NCBI GenBank assembly: GCA_028290305.1
Contig: JAQGKC010000258.1
Coordinates: forward strand, 1 to 47,861
Direction of reading: 5' to 3'
Length of the DNA stretch: 47,861 bases
From: Bradyrhizobium sp.
GTDB taxonomy: Bacteria > Pseudomonadota > Alphaproteobacteria > Rhizobiales > Xanthobacteraceae
Positions within the stretch are counted from its first letter, which is position 1. Every line of letters begins with the position of its first letter. Under the pieces are notes generated by a model. It was not told where the DNA came from and made no database searches. It saw nothing but the letters and a program-made list of their open reading frames with translations. A program made the translations under genes and the position numbers. Of the stretch, positions 7,454-14,351 are shown in pieces.

Positions 7454-7627
7454 ATGACATTTGAAGAATGGCTTACCGAATTAAGGCTTCACGCGATGAA
7501 CTCGGCGGCAGAGACGCGGAAGATCGCCGCCGATAGTTGGGGTTCTGGCTACGATACGGGTTATTCCGATGCCTTAGAGCATGTGGCCGCGCACTTTCCC
7601 TCTCCCCAGGAGACTAAAAATGACTGA
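7454..7627 (+). CDS. Small acidic protein (57 aa)
   Basis: MTFEEWLTELRLHAMNSAAE, then KIAADSWGSGYDTGYSDALE. A short helix-turn peptide with a GSGYDTGYSDA motif seen in small phage proteins. It overlaps the next gene by eight bases. Confidence 0.5.
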   Translation: MTFEEWLTELRLHAMNSAAETRKIAADSWGSGYDTGYSDALEHVAAHFPSPQETKND

Positions 7628-7985
7628 CCATTTTCCACCCCCCTGGCGCGTCTGCCCTTATGCCCTGCACATCTATGCGGACAACGTGCCGAAAGGCCCG
7701 GCTCGCGTCGCGGACCTCCGCGGCTGGGGCTATCTGACAGGCAAGGGCCACGGCGCGCTTGGGCTATCGGACGACGAAGGAATCAAGGTCCAGAAGGCTA
7801 ATGCCGAATTAATCGTCAAGGCCGTCAACAGCCATGGCCCGCTTGTAAAGGCGCTCACCGATGCTCTTTGCGAGCTTTCGCACTGTGCGGATCAACTCGG
7901 TGCGCGGGAACACAACAGCGTGCGGCGCGCGATAGCTGAGTCCCGTCGGGTACTCGCTGCTGTGGGAGGAGTGAAACAGCCATGA
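7620..7985 (+). CDS. Hypothetical protein (121 aa)
   Basis: ATG 7620 preceded by CCAGGAG. N-terminus MTDHFPPPWRVCPYALHIYA, then VADLRGWGYLTGKGHGALGL, then a helical part (ANAELIVKAVNSHGPLVKAL). The HFPPPW...I.A.D..VAD pattern followed by ANA..IV.AVN is common in phage proteins of unknown function that read like a small surface-exposed repeat. The stop overlaps the next start (ATGA). Confidence 0.65.
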   Translation: MTDHFPPPWRVCPYALHIYADNVPKGPARVADLRGWGYLTGKGHGALGLSDDEGIKVQKANAELIVKAVNSHGPLVKALTDALCELSHCADQLGAREHNSVRRAIAESRRVLAAVGGVKQP

Positions 7986-8215
7986 GCGATATTGTGGAAT
8001 TGCTTCGCGACCCCGGAAATGACGTAACGAGAGATGATGCGATCGCTGAGATATTGCGGTTGCGAGGCGTTCTCGAAGAACTGGCCATTGGGTTCGATCG
8101 CGCGCGCGACGCCACCCCCTATATGGCCGAAGCGCAACGCCTCGACAGGTGCGCCAAATTTTGCCGGGGCTCCGCTCTCCCTCCGTCCGAGGTGGGAGGA
8201 TCGGGCACCCCATGA
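7982..8215 (+). CDS. Small helical protein (77 aa)
   Basis: ATGA overlap at both ends. MSDIVELLRDPGNDVTRDDA, then AEILRLRGVLEELAIGFDRA: one long amphipathic helix, the kind often seen in short phage proteins with an AADEIxxLR core. Function unknown. Confidence 0.6.
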   Translation: MSDIVELLRDPGNDVTRDDAIAEILRLRGVLEELAIGFDRARDATPYMAEAQRLDRCAKFCRGSALPPSEVGGSGTP

Positions 8216-8460
8216 ACACCCGTTTCATAAATTGCGAAGTATGCCAGACCGAAGGCCGTCTGCTGACAAATGACGGCGGCCCAGATGATGTTGACCACGG
8301 CGCTTGCCCGGCTTGCAACGGTGAACGTGCGGTTGAAGTCGAAACGCAGCCTTGCGAAAGGCTCACCGAATGTCCGTCCTGCAAGCAGATGTTCGAGAAC
8401 GGCGGCCAGTGCGCCGCACCCGTTATGCGGGGCGGCTGCCCCATGGGTGGCGACGTATGA
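8212..8460 (+). CDS. DnaJ-like zinc-ribbon protein (82 aa)
   Basis: Three CxxC pairs (CEVC, CPAC, CPSC) plus isolated cysteines spaced like a small DnaJ-type zinc domain; GxG segments follow (GGPDDVDHGACPACNGERAV). No other domain. Role unknown. Confidence 0.6.
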   Translation: MNTRFINCEVCQTEGRLLTNDGGPDDVDHGACPACNGERAVEVETQPCERLTECPSCKQMFENGGQCAAPVMRGGCPMGGDV

Positions 8461-8488
8461 GCGCCACGCACACCAAAGGAACAGTAAC

Positions 8489-8656
8489 ATGAAAATCGCT
8501 ATCGGAATTGTCGTTGCGGTCTACTTATCTGGCTTCGTGTTCTTCCTATGGGTCAACCTCATGTCTGGACCTGTGACGCCCTCCCTTGCCGCTCTTCGTG
8601 CTTTGGTGTGGCCGATCTGGCTCGCCACAGGATGGCCGCAAGGACAACGATTTTGA
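8489..8656 (+). CDS. Small membrane protein (55 aa)
   Basis: AAAGGA lies ahead of ATG 8489. Residues 1-24 (MKIAIGIVVAVYLSGFVFFL...) form a clear membrane span, and a second hydrophobic segment lies near 35-48. No family recognised. The stop overlaps a tiny ATG ORF by one base (TGATG). Confidence 0.55.
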   Translation: MKIAIGIVVAVYLSGFVFFLWVNLMSGPVTPSLAALRALVWPIWLATGWPQGQRF

Positions 8657-8718
8657 TGGCATCCTCAATGTCTCCGGCAGAACGGACCGCCGCTGAAAAC
8701 ACGGGAGGCGGTCAGTGA
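8656..8718 (+). CDS. Possible 20-aa leader peptide
   Basis: A 20-codon ORF bridging the membrane-protein stop (TGATG) and the GTG start at 8715. Support is only its tight coupling on both sides. It could be a translational coupler rather than a functional product. Confidence 0.3.
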   Translation: MASSMSPAERTAAENTGGGQ

Positions 8719-9053
8719 CACCCGGAGACCACACCCTGATCACGCTCAAGGACGCCTGCGAGATATTTTTCGGCGGCCGGGTGACGGTCGCGACCTTGAA
8801 GGCCGAACATGCTAAGGGCAATCTGGATATGTCCAAGATCGGCCGGTCCTACTGGACCACGATCGCGAAGCTCAAGGATATGGACGCCAAATGCCGCGTA
8901 GAAGCTCCGGCCCCAAGCTCTGGTTCGACAAAGCGCGCAATTCCTGGACCATCATCGACGGAAGAAAGCGTAGCCGCACAGGATTCGGCGCTGAAGAAAC
9001 TGCAAGAGCGGAAGAAGCTCTTGGGCATTACATCGCGTCGAAACACACGATAA
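8715..9053 (+). CDS. Excisionase-like small DNA-binding protein
   Basis: GTG start overlapping the previous stop. Residues 3-55 (ITLKDACEIFFGGRVTVATL, then GNLDMSKIGRSYWTTIAKLK) read like an AlpA/Xis-type winged helix-turn-helix. It sits directly ahead of the integrase, as expected for an excisionase. The last 163 bases overlap the integrase gene in another frame, and there it still looks protein-like ([15 protein letters not shown]). Confidence 0.65.
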   Translation: MTPGDHTLITLKDACEIFFGGRVTVATLKAEHAKGNLDMSKIGRSYWTTIAKLKDMDAKCRVEAPAPSSGSTKRAIPGPSSTEESVAAQDSALKKLQERKKLLGITSRRNTR

Positions 9054-9895
9054 GGGATAGCCCGAACCCGCTGCTGTCCGATGTTCTAAGTGCGTATGCC
9101 GACGAGAAACTAGCCGGCAAACCCAGCGAAGCTCACATTCTTTACGACATCGGCCATTTGACAAAATGGTGGGGCACAAAATGCGTCGCGGATATCAACT
9201 CGACCACCTGCAAGGCTTACGTCAAGCACCGCAACGGCATTGTCTCGGCCCGGCGCGAGCTGGCGTTCCTCGGGGCGTCCGTCAAGCATTGGCACGCAGA
9301 GCATGGGCCATTGAAGGCTGTCCCGGTGGTTGTCCTGCCGCCGGCCCCGCATCACCGGGAACACTGGATGACGCGGGAGCAGGCCGCCCGGTTTCTGTGG
9401 GAGGCTCGCAAGAAGTCCCCTCACCTGGCCCGGTTCTTTATCATCGGCTGGTACACCGGAACGCGCCGCTCCAAGATCTGCGGGCTTCGCTGGTCCATGA
9501 TCGACTTCAAGACCAGGATCATGCAGCGCCGGCCGCCCGGCGAGCCGGAGGCCAAGAACAAGAAGGCCCCGCCGGTCAGGATGGGCGAGCGGCTGATGGC
9601 GCACCTGAAGCGGTGGAAGCGGCTGGACGGCAAGAAGGCCGAGTTCGTCATCACCTACCAGGGCAAGCGGGTGAAGAACCCGATCAGGATATGGGACGAG
9701 ACCCGGATCGCCGCAAAGCTGCCGACGTACATCACGCCGCACATTCTGCGGCACACGCGGGCTACGAACATGATGCAGCAGCGGAAGGACCCGTGGGAAT
9801 CCTCCAAGGCTCTTGGCATGTCGCTGGATATGTTAACTAAGAGGTATGGTCATCACCACCCTGATTGGCAAAAAGATGTCTCAGAAACAAAGTGA
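8891..9895 (+). CDS. int: Tyrosine recombinase (phage integrase)
   Basis: 334 residues. An N-terminal arm/core-binding part (about 1-150) is followed by a catalytic domain. [16 protein letters not shown] carries the first catalytic arginine (R192), PHILRHTR gives H284 and R287, and TKRYGHHHP supplies the nucleophile Y319. The fifth position reads ALGMS (no His), which I recall as usual for this rhizobial integrase subgroup. The protein mediates attP x attB recombination, so the phage is temperate. Its C-terminus, WQKDVSETK, is repeated at the end of the gene inserted immediately downstream (see 9876). The start was chosen as the first ATG giving the [15 protein letters not shown] arm. Confidence 0.9.
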   Translation: MPRRSSGPKLWFDKARNSWTIIDGRKRSRTGFGAEETARAEEALGHYIASKHTIRDSPNPLLSDVLSAYADEKLAGKPSEAHILYDIGHLTKWWGTKCVADINSTTCKAYVKHRNGIVSARRELAFLGASVKHWHAEHGPLKAVPVVVLPPAPHHREHWMTREQAARFLWEARKKSPHLARFFIIGWYTGTRRSKICGLRWSMIDFKTRIMQRRPPGEPEAKNKKAPPVRMGERLMAHLKRWKRLDGKKAEFVITYQGKRVKNPIRIWDETRIAAKLPTYITPHILRHTRATNMMQQRKDPWESSKALGMSLDMLTKRYGHHHPDWQKDVSETK

Positions 9896-10367
9896 TTTGA
9901 TTTGTTCGGTCCCGGCCTGCGACGCGCGTTGTCGCTGCCGAGGGCTATGCGCGATCCATTACGCTCGGCAGCTAAAGTACGGCGATCCCCATGTAAACAA
10001 AAAGCCGGGGTGGAAAACTAAGCACCCGCTGCATGGCGCTTGGAGGGCAATGATCGGCCGGTGCGATAACCCCAATCACACGAGCTACCCTCAATATGGT
10101 GCGCGCGGGGTGACGGTATGCGCTAGATGGCGACATTTCGAGAATTTTCTCGATGACATGGGAGAGAGGCCGAGTGGGATGACGCTGGACCGCATCGACT
10201 CCGATGGACCCTATTCGCCAGAAAACTGTCGCTGGGCGACGGCAGCGGAGCAGCGCGCGAACCAGTCTGCGGACGGCAAAGAGCGGCAGCGAGTGGCAGT
10301 CAGCGCCGCGGCAACCCGGCAATGGGCGAAGCGCAGAGCTGCCAAGGACGTTTCGGAGACCCGTTAA
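9876..10367 (+). CDS. HNH/AP2-type homing-endonuclease-like protein (copy 2) at the integrase 3' end
   Basis: 163 residues from ATG 9876, overlapping the integrase end by 20 bases. The N-terminal zinc-like segment is [20 protein letters not shown] (10-29). The core is W-x-AMIGRC (56-63), [15 protein letters not shown] (71-85), FLDDMGERP (91-99) and [18 protein letters not shown] (103-120). This is the same family as 1496. The last seven residues, KDVSETR, match the integrase C-terminus KDVSETK, with every shared codon changed only at its third base. I infer insertion of a mobile endonuclease gene that carried or created a substitute 3' end for the integrase. Confidence 0.75.
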   Translation: MSQKQSDLICSVPACDARCRCRGLCAIHYARQLKYGDPHVNKKPGWKTKHPLHGAWRAMIGRCDNPNHTSYPQYGARGVTVCARWRHFENFLDDMGERPSGMTLDRIDSDGPYSPENCRWATAAEQRANQSADGKERQRVAVSAAATRQWAKRRAAKDVSETR

Positions 10368-10486
10368 ATTACCGAAGGGTTACCCGAGGCGCAAGAAACC
10401 CTTATGGAATGCGGACAAATCATGCTATCGTCTGAAATGCTGGATTTTAGGCGCATAAGCTAACCCATTGATAATTAGAGGTTCAC
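10368..10486. other. Non-coding gap downstream of integrase/endonuclease; possible attP neighbourhood
   Basis: 119 bases with no convincing gene. Integrase-adjacent gaps often hold attP, but no tRNA 3' end or repeated core could be seen here. TTATGG (10400-10405), 18 bases, then TATCGT (10424-10429) is a weak promoter-like pair that could serve the next gene. Confidence 0.25.
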
Positions 10487-10822
10487 ATGAGCGAACAGGC
10501 GACGAACAAAGCGGGAAACGAGGTAGGTAGTATTACCGTAGCGTTACCGGGATGGCAGCCCATCGAGACGGCACCGAGGGACGGGACCGCCATCCTCATA
10601 TTTGAACCGAATGGCCACTATGGAACATTAACAGCGTCAGAAATGCCCGCCCGCTTCAAGGTTGGAGTCTACTTTAATAACGACCCGCGCCTGCTCCGCT
10701 ACGACGATTATCGCTTCGCCATCGGATACTGGACGCCGAGGCATAAATGGGGAAACCGCAACTGTGCGGATGTAAATCCCACCCACTGGATGCCCCTGCC
10801 CGCTCCCCCGGAGGCCACATGA
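10487..10822 (+). CDS. DUF551-type protein (copy 2)
   Basis: 111 residues. GWQPIETAPRDGTAILIFEP at 22-41 and NPTHWMPLPAPPEA at the end are the DUF551 hallmarks. AGAGG lies upstream of the ATG. The DNA around 10553-10590 nearly matches the first copy (5694-5730). The stop overlaps the next start (ATGA). Function unknown. Confidence 0.7.
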   Translation: MSEQATNKAGNEVGSITVALPGWQPIETAPRDGTAILIFEPNGHYGTLTASEMPARFKVGVYFNNDPRLLRYDDYRFAIGYWTPRHKWGNRNCADVNPTHWMPLPAPPEAT

Positions 10823-11034
10823 CCACCGACCTCGACCCGCACGCCGTCCGCGCTTCCCTCGACGCCCTCCGCGCCAAGCACGGAGCCGATACGCCGATCG
10901 GACATCGCTGCTCGAACCTTATCGAGCAGTTGAAGAACCTACGGGGCGCGAGGGTCTACGTTCGCGGCATCTTGGAAGAGAACATTGCCAAGTCGGTCGC
11001 GGACCTAGAGAGGCTCGCCGCCGACGCAACTTAA
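10819..11034 (+). CDS. Small helical protein (71 aa)
   Basis: Coupled to the DUF551 gene by ATGA. MTTDLDPHAVRASLDALRAK, then CSNLIEQLKNLRGARV, then ENIAKSVADLERLAADAT: three short helices. No family recognised. Confidence 0.6.
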   Translation: MTTDLDPHAVRASLDALRAKHGADTPIGHRCSNLIEQLKNLRGARVYVRGILEENIAKSVADLERLAADAT

Positions 11035-11118
11035 CAATGACCGACATCAGCTAGTGCCTGCTATTGAACCCTACCCCATTGTATAGCCTAGCTGTCGTCA
11101 GTCATCCAAATCGAGAAA

Positions 11119-11139
11119 GCCGCATATAGCGGCAGGAGG
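11119..11139 (+). promoter_or_regulatory. Leader hairpin and strong RBS of the 11145 gene
   Basis: GCCGC-ATATA-GCGGC (11119-11133) forms a five-base-pair hairpin directly followed by AGGAGG (11134-11139), five bases before GTG 11145. The AGGAGG decides the GTG start. The 110-base gap 11035-11144 holds nothing else I can support; TTGAAC and TATAGC within it are only 12 bases apart. Confidence 0.4.
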
Positions 11140-11144
11140 ATGAA

Positions 11145-11603
11145 GTGAAAGAACCCGTTGACCACGTTATCCGCCCCGGCCTGCCATGGCGCCCGGCAAG
11201 CACTGCGATCACCGAATGCGGCTACGATGCTTCAAAGGTGAAGTCCCTGACGCGAGCGGAGTTTTTCCAGCGCGTGAAGGATCTGGGTCAGCAGCGGTCG
11301 GCCATGCTTACCTGCATGACGTGCTCGGACACGGCACGGCGCTGGAAGACGTGGGAAGACGACCCCCGGCAGGCCATGGAGCGGGAAATTCAGTGGGAAT
11401 GGGGTCACGGCTATCGAGCGCGAAGCGACCGTGGCGAGCTTCTGAAAGACGAATTGATCGCTATCGCGTCGCTGATCGAGGCTCACCCAGAAGAATTCGC
11501 GGCGACTATTCAGGCCAACCAGGGACGGCGGGAATGGCTCGAAAAGAAGGCCGCCAGGAAAACGCCGCCGAAGCCGGAACGACCTTCGGTCGGGGGTCTT
11601 TGA
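11145..11603 (+). CDS. Hypothetical protein (152 aa)
   Basis: GTG start set by AGGAGG. Begins MKEPVDHVIRPGLPWRPAST, with LTCMTCSDTARRWKTWEDDP giving a CxxC pair, and ends in a Lys/Pro-rich tail. The pattern LTCxTCxxTAxRW...DP resembles zinc-binding phage proteins without known function. Confidence 0.65.
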   Translation: MKEPVDHVIRPGLPWRPASTAITECGYDASKVKSLTRAEFFQRVKDLGQQRSAMLTCMTCSDTARRWKTWEDDPRQAMEREIQWEWGHGYRARSDRGELLKDELIAIASLIEAHPEEFAATIQANQGRREWLEKKAARKTPPKPERPSVGGL

Positions 11604-11670
11604 GTGAATGCAGAGGAGCGAGCAACCCACACGCCTACGTCAGATATGGACGTAGGCAAAAGGAGGCAAA

Positions 11671-11913
11671 ATGACGATGTCCAAATCTGACGTAGCTTGG
11701 TTGATCGAAAAGCCGCAGCACGCGCGGCCGGGATTGCCGCCCATTTATTGGGGGTACGAAGAGGGCGAGGAAGGCTGGACCGCCGACATCAAACAGGCGA
11801 TCAGGTTCGATACCCAGGAAGAGGCCGACAGGCGGGCCGGTGATTGTGGCGTCTTGGAGCATGTGTCCGTTGAGCACGCATGGGCCTCGCATGTCGGCCG
11901 CGACCCTCAGTAG
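11671..11913 (+). CDS. Small protein (80 aa)
   Basis: AAGGAGG precedes ATG 11671. MTMSKSDVAWLIEKPQHARP, then YWGYEEGEEGWTADIKQAIR, then FDTQEEADRRAG. The order W-x-IE...Y..W......W..D...AIRF....EA is a recurrent small phage protein of unknown function. Confidence 0.65.
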   Translation: MTMSKSDVAWLIEKPQHARPGLPPIYWGYEEGEEGWTADIKQAIRFDTQEEADRRAGDCGVLEHVSVEHAWASHVGRDPQ

Positions 11914-11926
11914 GGAGCGGGGAGCC

Positions 11927-12100
11927 ATGCACTGGATGCGTCGAAAGCTGGGCGGGTGGCTGATGTTTGTCGGCTTTCGCATTTTGCCAGATAACGGGCG
12001 TCAAGCCGTAAGCTTGACTACCGCCGTAGGTATAGAGTGGGCCACAACCAACAAGAATTTAGAAATGGCACTCGCAGCTCAATTGGATAGAGCGAAATGA
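11927..12100 (+). CDS. Small protein with a hydrophobic segment (57 aa)
   Basis: GGGGAG precedes ATG 11927. MHWMRRKLGGWLMFVGFRIL is a basic, hydrophobic start that could lie at the membrane surface. The stop overlaps the next start (ATGA). Confidence 0.5.
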   Translation: MHWMRRKLGGWLMFVGFRILPDNGRQAVSLTTAVGIEWATTNKNLEMALAAQLDRAK

Positions 12101-12384
12101 AAAAAGACCCGGACGAACCCGAAGGTATATTCCCGTACCAGACGGTTGGAGCGATGCCGAAGCGCAAGCGGTTTGTGCAGGATAAGTTCTGCCGTTCATG
12201 CGGGCATGACTTGCCGCAGCGATCTAACCCTATCGGGATTCAGTTATTCTATTGCGAGCCAAATTGCGCTTTTGACGCGGCAGTTCACGCTGCCGCCAAA
12301 GGCTACGCCGCACCGGCATACATCAGGACGCGCCGAAATTACTGGCTTTGGCTGTTTGGAATGTCGAAGGGATTCTACACATGA
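12097..12384 (+). CDS. Small Cys-containing protein (95 aa)
   Basis: Begins MKKDPDEPEGIFPYQTVGAM. FCRSCGHDLPQRSNPIGIQL followed by FYCEPNC gives a CxxC...CxxxC zinc-like arrangement. The C-terminus is aromatic (YWLWLFGM). ATGA overlaps at both ends. Confidence 0.55.
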   Translation: MKKDPDEPEGIFPYQTVGAMPKRKRFVQDKFCRSCGHDLPQRSNPIGIQLFYCEPNCAFDAAVHAAAKGYAAPAYIRTRRNYWLWLFGMSKGFYT

Positions 12385-12536
12385 AAGTCTATTTGTTTTT
12401 CCGCGAAGGTCATTTCTACCCCGTTGAGGAAGAAAGCGACGAGAAGGTGCTGAGGCACGTCCCTCTCAATCCTGGCACCAAGCGGATCGAGACTATCGAG
12501 GGCCGGGTGATCTACCAGGCCCCGACTCTTCAGTAG
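12381..12536 (+). CDS. Small protein (51 aa)
   Basis: MKVYLFFREGHFYPVEEESD, then NPGTKRIETIEGRVIY. ATGA overlap with the preceding stop. A small beta-rich peptide; no family recognised. Confidence 0.5.
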   Translation: MKVYLFFREGHFYPVEEESDEKVLRHVPLNPGTKRIETIEGRVIYQAPTLQ

Positions 12537-12545
12537 GGGACGAGG

Positions 12546-12872
12546 ATGCCTATGAGAGACCAGATAATTGATATCCTAAAGCGCTTCTCGCGAACTGATT
12601 TATCGCAAGGAGGGGCGGCCGACGCCATCCTTGCCTTAGCGGAGGGAGAACGCCCCGTGCGGTCGTTTATGGACGGCATAGATTGGCAGCACCATTTAGG
12701 CGCAGACGCGAGTGGAACGGAACTGTTTCCAAACGAAGAAAGCTTGCGGGAGAAAAAGACATGCCTGACGGGCGGTTGCGGAGTGGTGGAAGTAGAGACG
12801 CGGCTGATCCGATGGGTTGAGCCGCAAAACCTCAAATATGAGGATGCCCCGATCCCGAATACAGAGTCGTGA
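12546..12872 (+). CDS. Hypothetical protein (108 aa)
   Basis: Begins MPMRDQIIDILKRFSRTDLS (a start at 12552 is equally possible). It contains GGAADAILALAEGERPV and later LTGGCGVVEVETRLIRWVEP. Function unknown. Confidence 0.55.
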   Translation: MPMRDQIIDILKRFSRTDLSQGGAADAILALAEGERPVRSFMDGIDWQHHLGADASGTELFPNEESLREKKTCLTGGCGVVEVETRLIRWVEPQNLKYEDAPIPNTES

Positions 12873-12876
12873 GCCC

Positions 12877-13056
12877 ATGAAAACACTACAGGAAATTCAC
12901 GGCGCTGACGCCTGCCATATCTGCGGGAAGCCGAAGGCTGGTCTGGGCCGGTCGATTTGTAGCTACCCTCACGGCATGAGGCCGGACAAGGCCGTTGACG
13001 CCGAACATCCGGAAGGCTTCTGGACGTGGAAAGAGCCAGAGCCTCCACGTTCTTGA
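12877..13056 (+). CDS. Small zinc-binding-like protein (59 aa)
   Basis: ACHICGKPKAGLGRSICSYP has CxxC plus a third Cys and nearby His, and the C-terminus is acidic (EHPEGFWTWKEPEPP). No family recognised. Confidence 0.5.
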   Translation: MKTLQEIHGADACHICGKPKAGLGRSICSYPHGMRPDKAVDAEHPEGFWTWKEPEPPRS

Positions 13057-13196
13057 CCGAACACCGAGGGGCCCTTGAGAAAAGTTTCGGTAACCACTTC
13101 CCCGTCATGCGCCGGGATTATCTCGCTCACGCGTGGACCTTGATTGAGCCAAGGCGGGGGAACGCTTTTTCAACCGATCTATCGTTCCGAGACTGA
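13053..13196 (+). CDS. Possible small protein with TTG start (47 aa)
   Basis: TTG 13053 overlaps the preceding stop (TTGA), and the frame stays open to TGA 13194-13196 (TEHRGALEKSFGNHFPVMRR, then DYLAHAWTLIEPRRGNAF). The composition is reasonable. An ATG at 13107 would give 29 residues. Not certain. Confidence 0.35.
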   Translation: MTEHRGALEKSFGNHFPVMRRDYLAHAWTLIEPRRGNAFSTDLSFRD

Positions 13197-13228
13197 CAGC
13201 ATACAACGGACGGCAACGGAGAGCAATC

Positions 13229-13627
13229 GTGAGACAAATGGTCGGCCCCAACGGACAATTTGAACCGTATCGACCCAGATCAAATGGTAGCGTTACCGCT
13301 CAAGCAGCGGAGCGACGGCGCATTGCCGAGCTTTTTATTGAGCATAGAATTCAGCGCAGAACCTATAAGGACATCACGCGAGGCGAGATTATGCAGCGCG
13401 AGATGGACCGGCTCCGTACTGCGCCGATCGCGCTTGCTCACCTCGATACAGCAGACCGCGACGAATCTGCGACCCGCTTGCTGTTTCAGGGTTTGCAGCA
13501 GCATTATCGAGAATGCTTGATGGCAGGACGGCTCGATGTTTGGGCGACAGCCGCTCACAATATCGTCGGTTTGCTTTCGGACCCGCTTACGAAGGTCCAT
13601 AAGCGCGCCACGCTACCCCGCTCTTGA
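13229..13627 (+). CDS. Hypothetical protein (132 aa)
   Basis: GTG start with GGAGAG upstream; an ATG at 13238 is an alternative. Charged N-terminus, then AERRRIAELFIEHRIQRRTY and a helical C-terminal half (LLFQGLQQHYRECLMAGRLD). Function unknown. Confidence 0.55.
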   Translation: MRQMVGPNGQFEPYRPRSNGSVTAQAAERRRIAELFIEHRIQRRTYKDITRGEIMQREMDRLRTAPIALAHLDTADRDESATRLLFQGLQQHYRECLMAGRLDVWATAAHNIVGLLSDPLTKVHKRATLPRS

Positions 13628-13645
13628 GCAGGGATTACCGACACC

Positions 13646-13735
13646 ATGAAATTTGATTTTAAGGATGCTCTTTATATTCTCGCTGGATTGACTGCGTTGG
13701 GGTCGGTGATTTGGCTGGCCTGGGTCCAATCATAA
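13646..13735 (+). CDS. Small single-pass membrane protein (29 aa)
   Basis: MKFDFKDALYILAGLTALGS, then VIWLAWVQS. A charged N-terminus followed by one membrane span. Start supported only weakly by a GGGA upstream. Confidence 0.45.
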   Translation: MKFDFKDALYILAGLTALGSVIWLAWVQS

Positions 13736-13749
13736 GCGAGGAGCTGGCC

Positions 13750-13884
13750 ATGACTACCATTCAAGCGATAGCCTTCGGCTTTGCGTATGGGTTTGCCGTT
13801 GGCGGCGGCTATTGCATCTTCTTGGACATACGGCGGGAAAGAAGGCGGTCCCGCGCTCCTGGGCAAACACTACCGGGAGAATGA
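13750..13884 (+). CDS. Small membrane protein (44 aa), last gene of the rightward arm
   Basis: GGAG precedes ATG 13750. A glycine-rich hydrophobic span (AFGFAYGFAVGGGYCIFL) is followed by an Arg-rich tail. Its last 15 bases overlap the end of the convergent gene 13870-14151, so the two transcription units meet tail to tail with no visible terminator between them. Confidence 0.45.
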   Translation: MTTIQAIAFGFAYGFAVGGGYCIFLDIRRERRRSRAPGQTLPGE

Positions 13885-14151
13885 ACCGATCTCGCCGGCG
13901 CAGGCAATGTAGCCGATGGCATCTATCGAGTCGTCGTGGTTCATCTCGCCGCTTTGGGTCCGTGCTATTTTTAGCAAGGACATCATAATGCCCACGTCCT
14001 CGCCGGTCAGTTCGGCCCCGTTCTTGGTGGCTATGTGCGCGTTCCAGTAGCGGGCAATGTTGGCGAAGTTTCGATGCTTGTCGCCGTGTGTTTTGGCCCG
14101 GTCCCCGCCGACCAGCTCACCAGCTTTTGCGATTAGCTCAACTGCGTTCAT
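13870..14151 (-). CDS. DUF6378-type phage protein
   Basis: 93 residues from ATG 14151 (AGGTTG upstream): MNAVELIAKAGELVGGDRAK, then THGDKHRNFANIARYWNAHI, then VGIMMSLLKIARTQSGEMN and DDSIDAIGYIACAGE. This is the well-conserved DUF6378 protein of many phages: the GDR...HGD..xN...IA..W and K.AR.......D...D...Y order matches. Its helical, Asp/His-rich character recalls MazG-like all-alpha folds, but no activity is shown. It is the last gene of the leftward arm. Confidence 0.75.
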   Translation of the reverse strand: MNAVELIAKAGELVGGDRAKTHGDKHRNFANIARYWNAHIATKNGAELTGEDVGIMMSLLKIARTQSGEMNHDDSIDAIGYIACAGEIGSFSR

Positions 14152-14201
14152 GCAAATCAACCTATCATGGAATCGCGAAATAGTCTATAAATAAGGGTGT
14201 T

Positions 14202-14351
14202 TTAGGTGATCTGCCCGGATGGATTGCCGTACATCCAATCATGCATTTCGAGATCGTCCATAAATTCGAAATCTTCGGGGTCGATCAGAAAGGAGCGGCA
14301 CGCCGAGCGGCGACGACGGGTGCGGGGCTTCCGTTTCTCCCTTGTGCGCAT
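14202..14351 (-). CDS. Small basic-acidic protein (49 aa)
   Basis: ATG 14351 overlaps the phosphoesterase stop by one base (TGATG). MRTREKRKPRTRRRRSACRS is strongly basic, followed by an acidic half (FLIDPEDFEFMDDLEMHDWM). The two-charge layout is odd; no family recognised. Confidence 0.5.
   Translation of the reverse strand: MRTREKRKPRTRRRRSACRSFLIDPEDFEFMDDLEMHDWMYGNPSGQIT

Noticed and set aside
9110..9840. Long frames on both strands over the integrase
   Set aside because: The integrase frame has all catalytic motifs; the other frames are Arg/Pro/Gln-rich shadows.
10368..10486. attP core next to the integrase
   Set aside because: No tRNA-like 3' end or duplicated core sequence could be seen, and with no host junction it cannot be supported.
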